This document shows positions 5,877-14,030 of a stretch of 14,493 bases of DNA, one piece after another. The translations under genes and the position numbers were made by a program. The stretch spans positions 1 to 14,493 of the forward strand of contig NZ_CAMKXG010000066.1 of assembly GCF_946477055.1 (NCBI RefSeq). Reading direction: 5' to 3'. The number at the start of each line of letters is the position of its first letter. Position 1 is the first letter of the stretch. The notes under the pieces were generated by a model. That model worked only from the letters and a program-made list of their open reading frames with translations, was not told the origin of the DNA and made no database searches. The stretch is from Lonsdalea britannica. GTDB taxonomy: Bacteria; Pseudomonadota; Gammaproteobacteria; Enterobacterales; Enterobacteriaceae.

Positions 5877-8432
5877 TTACGACTTCACCGGCGGAGCGGA
5901 GAGGGTCTGATAATACTCAGCCCAGTCAGTGTAACGTTCAGGCTCCTGCCAGACATGGTAATGCAAGCGCGAGATCGTCACCGGGTCGCTGAGCAGCGCC
6001 AGACGTTGGTTATTTTCGACCTCTTGTGGTTTCAGGCTCAAGGCCTCCGCCACACGCTGTTCACGCACCGTTTCGATAGGCTGGCTGAAGCAATGTCTCG
6101 CCGTGGCCATCCCGCTGGCTAATGCGTTGATCGTCGGGTCAAAGACCGCATGCATAAATCCGTTGTTCAGCTTACGTTCACGGTTGAGGCGGAAATACTC
6201 ATCCGTAGCCACCAGTTCACGCGGCGGATTGAACTCTTCCGGAATCAGCAGCAGCTTCGCACGTTTGCAGGCCAGACCCAGATTGGCGCGGCTGGAGTAC
6301 ACCGACACCCAAGGTGACAGAATCAACGAGAAGACAATCGGCGCCAACCACCATAAGAAGCGAAGATCCAGCCAGGCCATTCCCAGCGCCCAGACTAGCC
6401 CAAGCACCAACTGCGAGCCGTGGCGGGTGAATGCTTCGCCCCACGAGGTTGCATCATCATCACGCTGCGGAGAATTCCACTGTACCGACCAGCCCAGGAA
6501 AGCGCTAACAACGAATACCGTATGAAACAGCATTCTCACCGGCGCCAACAAGACGGAGAACAGCATTTCCAACAGCAGTGAAATGAACACCCGGATGACA
6601 CCGCCGTACGGCTTCGCCCCTTTGGCACAGGCCAAAATCACGCTCAGCAATTTCGGTAAGAACAGCAGGACCAGCGTGGTGGAGAATAGCGCGATGGCAA
6701 GCTCAGGTCGCCACTGCGGCCATACCGGGAACAACTGCCGCGGCTGCAGGAAGTACTGAGGTTCCATTAAGGTATGCACAACCTGCAACGCGGTCGATAA
6801 GGCCAGGAACATAAACCATAGCGGCGCGGAGAGGTATGACATCACCCCGGTCAGGAACACTGCGCGATGCACGGGATGCATACCTTTGACCAGGAACAAC
6901 CGGAAATTCATCAGGTTGCCGTGACACCAACGACGGTCACGCTTCAACTCATCCAACAGGTTCGGCGGCAGCTCTTCATAACTACCGGGCAGATCGTAAG
7001 CAATCCACACCCCCCATCCAGCTCTGCGCATCAGCGCGGCTTCGACGAAGTCATGAGACAGGATTGACCCGGCGAAAGAACCTTCTCCCGGCAGCGGCGC
7101 AAGCGCACAGTGCTCGATAAAGGGTTTGACGCGGATAATGGCGTTATGGCCCCAGTAATGGGACTCGCCCAACTGCCAGAAATGTAGCCCTGCCGTAAAC
7201 AGCGGTCCGTAGACGCGTGTCGCGAACTGCTGGCAGCGCGCATACAACGTGTCCATACCCGATGCTCGCGGCGATGACTGGATGATCCCGGCATTCGGAT
7301 TCGCTTCCATCAGTCTGACCAGATTGGTCAGGCAATCTCCGCTCATCACGCTGTCGGCGTCCAGTACCACCATGTAGCTATACTGACTCCCCCAACGACG
7401 GCAGAAATCATCGATGTTGCCGCTTTTCCGTTTTACACGACGGCGACGACGGCGATAGAAGATATGACCTTCGCCTCCGACTTCACGACACAAATCCATC
7501 CATGCTTTCTGCTCTGCGATGCAGATATCGGGATCGTTGCTGTCACTCAACACATACATGTCGAAGTGAGCTAACTGCCCCGTCGCTTCAACCGATTCAT
7601 AAGTCGCCCGTAAACCGGCAAATACCCGTTCTACGTCTTCATTACAAATTGGCATAATCAACGCAGTGCGATGTTCCGGATTGAGGGGCTCATTGCCTAC
7701 CGTACTGGACGAAATGCTGTATTTATCCTTACCGATCAGCAACTGCAGGAATCCCATGAGCGCAGTCCAGAAGCCCGCAGAGACCCAGCAGAACAGAATG
7801 GCGAATAAAATCAGGATGCCGCTTTGCAATACGTAAGGCAGCAGCTGCATAACGGTACGCAGCCAGTCCTGATGTGCCATCTCGAAGGGATCAATCAGCG
7901 CCCATCCCTGATACGGCAGGATGGTTTTCATATACCAGGTCGCGATTGTCGTTTGAAACAGCGTCAGAATCAGAAGGATGTAGCGACGGATCGTACCCAC
8001 GGTACGCCACCGGCTCTCTTCTTTGTTTTCCTGCGCCGTTACACGGCGGTGACGAGGTGCGGTCGACTGCCCCAAGATACCATGCCACCAGCGCACAAGC
8101 GGGTTGGTTTGCCAGATATCAGGAAACATCACGGCGCGTTTGATCTTCGGCATCGCCTGAATCGCAGTGCGCCCTTCCCGATCTTTGATCAGCTGTTTTT
8201 CCTGGGACGGATTGTCTCCCCAGCCCATATCCAGGCGACGCTTCACGGAGATTAACGGCAAATCATCTTCGGTTCGAAGATTCACCGAATCGCCATCGGC
8301 TAAAGCCTGATGCACTTCCGATGGGTTTGAGGGAGTCGTTGAATGCGGGAGGGATTCACGCAACGTCTCTGCCTGCTCGGCAGGCAGAGACAATTTCTCG
8401 ACATAGTCGAGAGAGGAAGTTGACTTATTCAT
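5877..8432 (-). CDS. opgH: Glucan glucosyltransferase OpgH (MdoH)
   Basis: OpgH is the inner-membrane enzyme that polymerises the beta-1,2-glucose backbone of osmoregulated periplasmic glucans from UDP-glucose. The 851-residue product (E. coli 847) has a variable N-terminal cytoplasmic part (1-145), two membrane helices (about 148-175 and 198-230), a family-2 glycosyltransferase domain with PICNED (261-266), VLDADS (356-361), SHDFVEA (459-465) and R498-DRRW-502, and then several more membrane helices from about 520. The basic run [12 protein letters not shown] (325-336) is conserved in the family. It overlaps opgG by 8 nt and lacks its own good ribosome site, implying translational coupling. 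The N-terminal 60 residues diverge from E. coli, where this part has been tied to FtsZ binding. Confidence 0.97.
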   Translation of the reverse strand: MNKSTSSLDYVEKLSLPAEQAETLRESLPHSTTPSNPSEVHQALADGDSVNLRTEDDLPLISVKRRLDMGWGDNPSQEKQLIKDREGRTAIQAMPKIKRAVMFPDIWQTNPLVRWWHGILGQSTAPRHRRVTAQENKEESRWRTVGTIRRYILLILTLFQTTIATWYMKTILPYQGWALIDPFEMAHQDWLRTVMQLLPYVLQSGILILFAILFCWVSAGFWTALMGFLQLLIGKDKYSISSSTVGNEPLNPEHRTALIMPICNEDVERVFAGLRATYESVEATGQLAHFDMYVLSDSNDPDICIAEQKAWMDLCREVGGEGHIFYRRRRRRVKRKSGNIDDFCRRWGSQYSYMVVLDADSVMSGDCLTNLVRLMEANPNAGIIQSSPRASGMDTLYARCQQFATRVYGPLFTAGLHFWQLGESHYWGHNAIIRVKPFIEHCALAPLPGEGSFAGSILSHDFVEAALMRRAGWGVWIAYDLPGSYEELPPNLLDELKRDRRWCHGNLMNFRLFLVKGMHPVHRAVFLTGVMSYLSAPLWFMFLALSTALQVVHTLMEPQYFLQPRQLFPVWPQWRPELAIALFSTTLVLLFLPKLLSVILACAKGAKPYGGVIRVFISLLLEMLFSVLLAPVRMLFHTVFVVSAFLGWSVQWNSPQRDDDATSWGEAFTRHGSQLVLGLVWALGMAWLDLRFLWWLAPIVFSLILSPWVSVYSSRANLGLACKRAKLLLIPEEFNPPRELVATDEYFRLNRERKLNNGFMHAVFDPTINALASGMATARHCFSQPIETVREQRVAEALSLKPQEVENNQRLALLSDPVTISRLHYHVWQEPERYTDWAEYYQTLSAPPVKS

Positions 8433-9993
8433 TGGCAGGCAACTGATAGCTCCATGTTTCAGTCAAAGTAGTCTCGCCATTCACCAACGCTGCACGCATT
8501 TCTGTTGGCTTTTTACTGTCCTTCACGCGCAGACGGAGCGTCAAACGCCAGCCTTTGGTTACAGGGTTGTAACGTACGCTGTTTTCGACGATTTCACCGT
8601 TATCACCGATGCTCACCTGAGGCGCTACCGGCGTCGCGGGATCCATGTCTTTCATCTGCGTACCGACGAAATCCACCAGGAAAGCAATTGTCCCATCCGG
8701 CTGACGGATCAGGTTCGACTGCTTCACGTCCCCCGTAGAACGCATGGTCTGCTTAACATAGGCAATTTCAGGAGAATGCAATGTATCTTCATCCGTCGTG
8801 AAATGCAGGCGGTATTTCACATCCAGCGGCTTCCCTTTTTCCGGCAACGTATCCGGCGTCCAGAAAGAAACGATGTTGTCGTTGGTTTCATCCGCCGTGG
8901 GGATTTCTACCAGTTCTACCTTGCCTTTGCCCCAGTCGCCCTTCGGCTCAACCCAACCACTCGGACGCTGATCGTAACGATCGTCCAGGTCTTCATAGCT
9001 GGTGAAGTCGCGACCGCGCTGCAGCAGACCAAAACCTTTAGGGTTCTCGATAGTATAGGTGCTGACGGACAAATGTTTCGGATTGTTCAGCGGACGCCAT
9101 ATCCATTCGCCGTTGCCAGCATGGATAGAAAGGCCATTGGAGTCATGCAGGTTCGGACGATAATTCAGCGTCGGCGACGGCTGGTTCGGTCCGAACAGGA
9201 ACATACTGGTCAGCGGCGCAATACCCAGCTTGCCGACGTTATCACGCAGGTAAACTTTAGCCTGAACGTCTACGACGCTATCGCGGCCCGGGTAGACGGT
9301 AAAGCGGTAAGCGCCCGTCGAACGCGGCGAATCCAACAGCGCGTAAATAACCAGATGCTTGTCATTCGGTTTTGGACGCTCGATCCAGAATTCACGGAAA
9401 CGTGGGAATTCTTCACCGGACGGCAGTGCCGTGTCGATAGCCAGTCCACGCGCCGACAGACCGTAGATCTGACCTTTGCCGATAACGCGGAAGTAGCTCG
9501 CGCCCAGCATGCTGACGATCTCGTCGTTTTTATCCGCCTGATTGATAGGGTACAGAATTTTAAAACCGGCGAACCCGAGGTTTTTCACCGCGTCAGGATC
9601 GTGGTTGACTGAACCAAAGTTAAAGTAGTCAGGCGAATATTTGATTTCTTTTACCGAGGTAGCGGTAACTTCATTGATTTTGACAGGGATATCGAAGTAC
9701 ATCCCCTGATGATAGAACTGCAGCTTGAACGGGGTAGGCGTTGCGTTCCAGTATGATTTATCCTGATTGAAACGAATCTGCTGATAGTCGGCGAACTTCA
9801 TGTCGCGGAATTGATCGGGCAGATTACTTTTCGGTGCTTCAAACCCCTTTGCTGCCAGTTTTTCCGCCTGTTGCGCGACATCGTCAATAGAAAATGCCCA
9901 TGCAGGCAAAGACGTCAAAGACAGCATTACAGCGGCTGAGAGCAAGCGAAGATTGTTGACTCGCTGTTTAACCTTAAATTTATTAACCAGCAC
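8425..9993 (-). CDS. opgG: Periplasmic glucan biosynthesis protein OpgG (MdoG)
   Basis: OpgG acts in the periplasm with OpgH to form branched osmoregulated periplasmic glucans; in soft-rot bacteria loss of these glucans reduces motility and virulence. The product is 522 residues (E. coli 511) with a signal peptide: basic start, hydrophobic [14 protein letters not shown], and probable cleavage after AWA33 before [14 protein letters not shown]. Later blocks such as [30 protein letters not shown] and [20 protein letters not shown] match the family through to the C-terminal [11 protein letters not shown]. The start is GTG 9993, with AGGGGGAG just upstream; there is no in-frame ATG before the hydrophobic core, and this makes the N-terminus about 12 residues longer than in E. 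coli. First gene of opgGH; opgC is not present upstream. Confidence 0.96.
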   Translation of the reverse strand: MLVNKFKVKQRVNNLRLLSAAVMLSLTSLPAWAFSIDDVAQQAEKLAAKGFEAPKSNLPDQFRDMKFADYQQIRFNQDKSYWNATPTPFKLQFYHQGMYFDIPVKINEVTATSVKEIKYSPDYFNFGSVNHDPDAVKNLGFAGFKILYPINQADKNDEIVSMLGASYFRVIGKGQIYGLSARGLAIDTALPSGEEFPRFREFWIERPKPNDKHLVIYALLDSPRSTGAYRFTVYPGRDSVVDVQAKVYLRDNVGKLGIAPLTSMFLFGPNQPSPTLNYRPNLHDSNGLSIHAGNGEWIWRPLNNPKHLSVSTYTIENPKGFGLLQRGRDFTSYEDLDDRYDQRPSGWVEPKGDWGKGKVELVEIPTADETNDNIVSFWTPDTLPEKGKPLDVKYRLHFTTDEDTLHSPEIAYVKQTMRSTGDVKQSNLIRQPDGTIAFLVDFVGTQMKDMDPATPVAPQVSIGDNGEIVENSVRYNPVTKGWRLTLRLRVKDSKKPTEMRAALVNGETTLTETWSYQLPANE

Positions 9994-10519
9994 ATCTCCC
10001 CCTGTATGTGTGCTTCAATCAACTAAAATCCATATTAATGGATAAGTTAGCTATCCGACAACTTCATAAAGATTTGGTTCATTATGATAGGTCAGCGTTT
10101 AAACAACGGCTATCTCTATTCGTCATTTAATCCCGATTTAAACGGGCATCGGTGATTCACATTTCCCTTTTTCAGACTTTGGGACAACGATTCTCACAGA
10201 CCGCAGCCATCTCATTCCTTAAAGCGCTAAATGCGCATAATTCATTATCAAGCCGTCATTCCATGACAGGGCACTACCATAACGGAAATTGTAGGGATTT
10301 CGCCTAGGAATAGTCCGTTAGGCGTAAAAGCAGGGATTCTCCTCTTAGATTTGGTCTTGAGCAAGCGCAATCACAGCGGACAGAAGTGAAGTTTCTTTAA
10401 TTGGAAACCCGTGCGCAATCAGGCCAGCATGACGCAGAAGAATATACATTTTTGTAACGTTTGTTCCCCTAAATACGCTACAGTCATGCCATCAAATTAT
10501 GCTCTATGCTTAAGCGCAC
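9994..10519. other. opgG / DUF2946 divergent intergenic region
   Basis: 526 bp without a supported gene. It carries the opgG ribosome site, the dyad GGATA/TATCC (10040-10056) near opgG, inverted repeat CGCCTA/TAGGCG (10301-10324) containing an RcsB-box-like core, and a Fur-like dyad with incorrect spacing (10235-10250). Possible opgG promoter on the minus strand: TTGTCG, 18 nt, TAATAT in the 10032-10062 stretch, weak. Confidence 0.45.
10305..10318. promoter_or_regulatory. RcsB-box-like sequence
   Basis: TAGGAATAGTCCGT agrees with ten of fourteen bases of the TAAGAATATTCCTA form of the RcsAB box recalled from enterobacteria, including the GAAT and TCC core. It is flanked by CGCCTA/TAGGCG. It is about 310 nt from opgG and 200 nt from the plus-strand gene, far for a standard activator site. 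Confidence 0.3.
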
Positions 10520-10954
10520 ATGTCACTGTTTGAGTTAAGGCGAAAGCGCGGCCCCTATTGGCTGAGTATTTTCGCCGTCATCATGATTTTTATCTCTCCA
10601 GCGGTTTCTCAACTGCTGGCGCGGAGTCATGACGTCCAGACGCAAACAAGACATCATCACGCGCATTCGAACGCCTCGGCGTCAAGACATGAACACGCCT
10701 CTTCGCTTTCTCGTGATTGCCATGATGCGGCGCAGGCACAGAGCGCGTGCGGCTATTGCGTCCTATTTGGGCATCTTCCCGCGCTACCCGCCTCCGGCGG
10801 CGATCTAATACCGTGCATCTACTGGCGTGCCTTAAATTCATCGAAAAGAGACTTGCCTCAGCTCATTGCTGATTCGCACTATTTCTCCCCGCTGGCGCGC
10901 GCACCACCACCCTTTTTCAGATTCCACTCTCTTCTTACGCGCCCACAGGTTTGA
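10520..10954 (+). CDS. His-rich DUF2946-type small membrane/periplasmic protein
   Basis: A 144-residue protein with one N-terminal hydrophobic segment (about 13-34), then a His-rich linker (RHHHAHS 44-50, RHEHAS 56-61), C67, a C77-GYC80 pair followed by VLFGHLPALP, and a C-terminal LARAPPPF. This arrangement is typical of DUF2946-type proteins, which often sit beside metal or TonB-linked uptake genes. I infer that it binds a metal, probably copper or iron, in the periplasm; the function is not established. The ribosome site before ATG 10520 is weak; a later start at M22 would remove half of the membrane segment, so it is not preferred. The PepSY gene follows after 46 nt, implying an operon. 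Confidence 0.75.
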   Translation: MSLFELRRKRGPYWLSIFAVIMIFISPAVSQLLARSHDVQTQTRHHHAHSNASASRHEHASSLSRDCHDAAQAQSACGYCVLFGHLPALPASGGDLIPCIYWRALNSSKRDLPQLIADSHYFSPLARAPPPFFRFHSLLTRPQV

Positions 10955-11000
10955 AACATCGCGCCTGTGCGCCCTGTTTCATTATTTTTGCGGAGACGTT

Positions 11001-12482
11001 ATGTCTGCTCCTAAAACCGGGGAAAAACGCCCAAGCGCCGAACAGAATCCTCTCCCAGGCTCTTCCGGGCTAAGGACGTTCTTCCTACGGATACACTTTT
11101 ATATTGGCCTGTTCGTCGGCCCGTTTATTTTTATCGCCGCACTCACCGGCACCCTGTATGTATTAACGCCTCAGCTCGAAAATCGGCTCTATGCGCACGT
11201 GCTTTACACCGACATCGAAGGAACGCCACAACCGCTGTCATTGCAGGTTGCGGCGGCAATGCGCGTCCTGGCTAACGAAAAAAATACGACATTATCTGCA
11301 GTCAGACCCGCACCATCCCCGGGCGAGACAACTCGCGTCATGTTTTCGTCTCCTGATTTAGGGCCTTCGGAAAGTCGATCCGTCTTTATCGATCCTGTGT
11401 CATTGGCGGTCAAAGGCGATCTGACTGTTTACGGCACCAGCGGAATTTTGCCGTTCCGTCTCTGGCTGGATAACCTGCATCGCAGTCTGTTGCTGGGGAG
11501 CCTCGGCAGAAATTACAGCGAACTGGCCGCCTCGTGGCTGTGGATTGCGGCGTTAGGCGGCGCTTACCTGTGGTGGACGGGTCGTCAGTCGCCCATCAAC
11601 GCGAAAAAAACCGATGCCGTACGCAGCGCGCGTCGCCGATTACGCCGACGCCATACGGTGACCGGACTGGCTTTACTCGCGGGCCTACTCTTTTTCTCTG
11701 CGACAGGACTAACCTGGTCGCGCTGGGCTGGTGACAACGTATCGCAGCTGCGTTACGCCCTAGGCTGGCAAACGCCAGCAGTCGCCACGCAACTTTCCGG
11801 AAGCACCGAGCCCTCTCCACACAACGAGCATGCCCACCATATGATGATGGACATGCCGGATAAAACACCGATCGACCCCGCCCGCTTTGATCGGGTGTTG
11901 GCATCCGCCCGCGCCGCAGGCATTGAGGCAAGAAAAATAGAGATTCGGCCGACATCAAAACCGCATCGCGCCTGGACGGTCACCGAGATGGAAAGAACCT
12001 GGCCCACCCGAGCAGATGCCGTAGCGGTCGACCCCGATTCAGGTCAGGTTGTCAGCAAGGTCGCCTTCAGCGACTTCCCGTTAGCGGCTAAATTGACCCG
12101 ATGGGGCGTTGATATACATATGGGCGTGTTGTTTGGATGGCCTAATCAGCTATTACTTGCCGTTTTTGGCACAGGATTGTGCATGATGATTGTTTGGGGA
12201 TATCGCCTGTGGTGGCTACGGCGTCCACGCGCTTCGGTTTCTAACAATCCCCTTCAGACAGTGACGGAGGCTTTTTTATCTTTATCGCTGGCATCGCGGG
12301 TTTTGGTGGTCATCGTCACTTTAGGGATCGGCATCTTCCTGCCAGCGATGGGAATCAGCGCAGTGATATTGATGTTGTTAGATATCCTTCGCTGGCTGCG
12401 ATACCGCGCCTCTTTACCTACAAGAGAAAAGGACGCGAGCGGGACAAACACGAAGCAAGGGCGGGATAACGCACTATCCTGA
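11001..12482 (+). CDS. PepSY-associated transmembrane protein
   Basis: A 493-residue inner-membrane protein of the PepSY_TM type, often found with siderophore or metal uptake genes and thought to act as a ferric/cupric reductase or assembly factor. Helices are visible near 33-55 (H32-FYIGLFVGPF), 177-193, 219-238, 381-402 and 430-465; the periplasmic loops hold PepSY-like parts (about 60-150 and 295-365, with AVAVDPDSGQVV). Conserved histidines include DNLH160R and DIH373MGVLFG. A His/Met cluster, HNEHAHHMMMDM (274-285), lies in the second large loop and suggests copper binding (inference). The frame extends upstream to 10866, overlapping the previous gene, but ATG 11001 has CGGAGA at 10991-10996, which sets the start. 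Metal specificity is uncertain. Confidence 0.85.
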   Translation: MSAPKTGEKRPSAEQNPLPGSSGLRTFFLRIHFYIGLFVGPFIFIAALTGTLYVLTPQLENRLYAHVLYTDIEGTPQPLSLQVAAAMRVLANEKNTTLSAVRPAPSPGETTRVMFSSPDLGPSESRSVFIDPVSLAVKGDLTVYGTSGILPFRLWLDNLHRSLLLGSLGRNYSELAASWLWIAALGGAYLWWTGRQSPINAKKTDAVRSARRRLRRRHTVTGLALLAGLLFFSATGLTWSRWAGDNVSQLRYALGWQTPAVATQLSGSTEPSPHNEHAHHMMMDMPDKTPIDPARFDRVLASARAAGIEARKIEIRPTSKPHRAWTVTEMERTWPTRADAVAVDPDSGQVVSKVAFSDFPLAAKLTRWGVDIHMGVLFGWPNQLLLAVFGTGLCMMIVWGYRLWWLRRPRASVSNNPLQTVTEAFLSLSLASRVLVVIVTLGIGIFLPAMGISAVILMLLDILRWLRYRASLPTREKDASGTNTKQGRDNALS

Positions 12483-12494
12483 AGACCCATCAGT

Positions 12495-12534
12495 AAAAAT
12501 TCACACAGAAGCAGGTTGCTGGCTTGCTTCTGTG
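12495..12534 (-). terminator. Terminator for the minus-strand gene, between convergent genes
   Basis: CACAGAAGCA (12504-12513) pairs with TGCTTCTGTG (12525-12534), a 10-bp stem with an 11-nt loop. The T run (TTTTT, complement of 12495-12499) lies on the minus strand, so it terminates the gene ending at 12551. The hairpin may also protect the 3' end of the PepSY transcript. Confidence 0.7.
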
Positions 12535-12550
12535 GTTGAGGTCCGCTCTA

Positions 12551-12835
12551 TCACACGGCTCTCAACGTCTTTCCTTCAGCCAGGACAGATGCGTTTTTCC
12601 AATGTGCTTCACATTCCATACGCGCATTGGGGATATAGGAAGAGCGTAAAGGTAAACAGGTTTCTTCAATATCCCATGCCATAACCACATGGTGCTCCAT
12701 GCGTAACGGTTTCAGCGCATAGATCATTGCAAAAAAGCCGCCACGGGAATCTGCTTTGTAGATTTCATATCGATGGCTCACTGCGCCAATGTCATCCCCA
12801 AACAGCAATGTTTCCTTTAAGGTACCAGTAGGCAT
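12551..12835 (-). CDS. Hypothetical 94-residue protein
   Basis: I do not recognise the family. The protein is soluble-looking, with no signal peptide or membrane segment, and a mixed composition of two likely beta-rich stretches (RYEIYKADSRGGFFAMIYAL and MEHHVVMAWDIEE). It has H-H at 48-49 and two Cys, C60 and C74 (in MECEAH). Translation looks real: AGGGAGG lies about 4 nt before the ATG, the frame has no rare-codon or stop problem, and a terminator follows. It is on the same strand as the ribbon-helix-helix gene 209 nt upstream, so a common origin or operon is possible. It could be a small stress or accessory protein; no function is claimed. Confidence 0.65.
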   Translation of the reverse strand: MPTGTLKETLLFGDDIGAVSHRYEIYKADSRGGFFAMIYALKPLRMEHHVVMAWDIEETCLPLRSSYIPNARMECEAHWKNASVLAEGKTLRAV

Positions 12836-13044
12836 ACGCCCTCCCTGTTAAAAAATAAGACCTTTCATTGTGTGTCTATCGGCAGCTCCAGCGTGAATTT
12901 TAAAATTGTGTCGGTAAAATATTCGATAGCTCAAATATTGTGGGGGGCGAAAGTCCGGAATTAATAGTGGATGATCGGGGAATAGCTGGAATGGGGAAAG
13001 TGAATATATGCCTCCCTTGTCACCGGCAGGCATAAAGGTTGGTT

Positions 13045-13320
13045 TTATTTCTTTTTGACAGAACCTTTGTTTTTTTCCTTTATCAACTGCCGCAACTTTT
13101 TAAGCTCTTTAGCCGATAGCGGTTGTTCCAACAGTTCTTCAGTATGTTGATTATCAATGGCGTCTGCTTGCTGGGTGTCTGACAGCTCTGGCTCAAAGCT
13201 TCTCAGCAAACGAGCGCTGACTTCAGCACTAATCGAAACCCCGTTCGCGGAGGCCGCGGCTTTGATTCTTTCTTTGAGCTCATGAGTGATTTTTAACGAC
13301 AGGCTTGATATCTCGTTCAT
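13045..13320 (-). CDS. Ribbon-helix-helix (Arc/CopG-like) DNA-binding protein
   Basis: 91 residues. The N-terminal part has the ribbon-helix-helix pattern: a beta strand SSLSLKIT, helix A HELKERIKAAASANG, turn VSIS and helix B AEVSARLLRSF. Such proteins bind DNA as dimers through the strand pair. An acidic Gln/Asp/Glu linker (about 44-65) leads to a basic tail, LKKLRQLIKEKNKGSVKKK, likely helical. This architecture is shared by antitoxins, plasmid regulators and phage Arc-type repressors. AAGGGA precedes the ATG by about 6 nt. No toxin is recognisable next to it; the downstream 94-residue gene is the only same-strand partner. Target operators would most likely be in 13321-13400, which is not obviously palindromic. 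Confidence 0.75.
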   Translation of the reverse strand: MNEISSLSLKITHELKERIKAAASANGVSISAEVSARLLRSFEPELSDTQQADAIDNQHTEELLEQPLSAKELKKLRQLIKEKNKGSVKKK

Positions 13321-13735
13321 TTTATTCCCTTTTAAACAGGATAAAAAACCAACCTATTTCAGCTGGCCGATTAAGTCCATATAGTCACCAAAAATTAATA
13401 TTGCTGTCACAATTATTCAGCTGATATTTAGCCCACCAGCAATGTTTCAATTTTGGTTTGCCCTACCGGTATAAAGCATTTTCAGGCCCCTCGCCTTCTT
13501 TATTTACTCATTTTAATGCCCTGAACTTGCCCCTTTCATCACTTCCGGCGGCTCAAGCCTCTATCCATAAGTAAATCTTTTTTTTCTACGGACTCGTCAG
13601 AATTTCCCTCGATTTGCCACTATGATTAATCGGCCGGGTAAACGTTCCACGCTTCCCCATTGTGTTAAAGGATTGATCACAAATTGGCAACGTCTTAAAC
13701 TACGCGCCGCCTGCGACTATAAGGAAGAGAACAAC
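13321..13735. other. Divergent intergenic region, RHH gene / toxin gene
   Basis: AT-rich, no supported gene. The frame of the toxin stays open upstream to ATG 13622, but that ATG has no ribosome site and the extension does not resemble the family, so it is treated as 5' leader. A candidate toxin promoter lies at 13673-13701. Confidence 0.45.
13673..13701 (+). promoter_or_regulatory. Candidate promoter of the GhoT/OrtT-like gene
   Basis: TTGATC (13673-13678), exactly 17 nt, TAAACT (13696-13701): each hexamer has four of six consensus bases. Start would be near 13708, giving a short leader with AAGGAAG at 13721-13727 before the GTG. Confidence 0.35.
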
Positions 13736-13921
13736 GTGGCTCATCATCATCTGTGGGAAATGATTAAAACTATTTATTTCACTGGTTTTTTTCTATCGCT
13801 GGTCTTCACCTTCTTCGTCAGCAAGGACCGCTCGATGCTGATACGCCTGCTCTGCGCGATTGTAATCGGCCTGACCTGGCCAATGAGTTTTCCCGTAGTC
13901 GTGATGTTCTCTTTCTTTTAA
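13736..13921 (+). CDS. GhoT/OrtT-family membrane toxin
   Basis: GhoT and OrtT are ~57-residue inner-membrane proteins that damage membrane potential and lower ATP, slowing growth under stress. Here GTG 13736, with AAGGAAG upstream, gives 61 residues: VAHHHLWEMIKT, a first helix (IYFTGFFLSLVFTFFVS, about 13-29), a short charged turn KDRSML, and a second helix ending in IRLLCAIVIGLTWPMSFP then VVVMFSFF. IRLL----GxTWPMSxPV--xFSxF is the family signature. ATG 13760 (53 residues) is an alternative start. No GhoS-like antitoxin gene adjoins it, which fits the orphan OrtT type. The stop is at the usual family position, but a -1 frame continues past it (see 13945). Confidence 0.82.
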   Translation: MAHHHLWEMIKTIYFTGFFLSLVFTFFVSKDRSMLIRLLCAIVIGLTWPMSFPVVVMFSFF

Positions 13922-13944
13922 TCATTTCCCTTTGCCCTATCAGC

Positions 13945-14030
13945 GTGTTTATTATTCCCGCACTATTAGTGCAACTCGCCTTTAATGGCGGCCTTGAACT
14001 CTCGAAAGTCAAAGATCCCACAGATGAATA
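13945..14030 (+). CDS. Possible 28-codon ORF bridging toxin and DUF523 gene
   Basis: The -1 frame relative to the toxin is open across its stop and reads FLLIISLCPISV then FIIPALLVQLAFNGGLELSK and VKDPTDE before TAA 14028-14030. GTG 13945 is the only usual start within it and has no ribosome site. The reading is hydrophobic then charged, as in a small membrane segment. Its stop overlaps the next gene's start (ATGAATAA), an arrangement seen in translational coupling. It could be a frameshift product of the toxin, a separate micro-ORF, or chance. The 86-nt range is given from the GTG. Confidence 0.25.

Noticed and set aside
8776..9612. 278-codon plus-strand frame
   Set aside because: Lies antisense to opgG; Arg/Gln-rich reading typical of the mirror frame of a coding region, with no ribosome site.
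10084..10158. Short plus-strand ORF (about 23 codons) in the opgG upstream region
   Set aside because: No ribosome site and overlaps the probable opgG promoter.
10235..10250. Fur-box-like dyad GCATAAT / ATTATCA upstream of the DUF2946 gene
   Set aside because: The half-sites are separated by 2 nt instead of 1, the full 19-bp match is poor, and it is about 270 nt from the gene.
12848..13033. 61-codon minus-strand frame between the RHH gene and the 94-residue gene
   Set aside because: No ribosome site before its ATG, Pro/His-rich low-complexity reading, and it overlaps the likely upstream control region of the next gene. An AAGGGAGG lies inside it but has no start codon at a proper distance.
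13622..13735. Upstream 38-codon extension of the toxin frame from ATG 13622
   Set aside because: No ribosome site, family members begin just before the first membrane helix, and a candidate promoter lies inside it.
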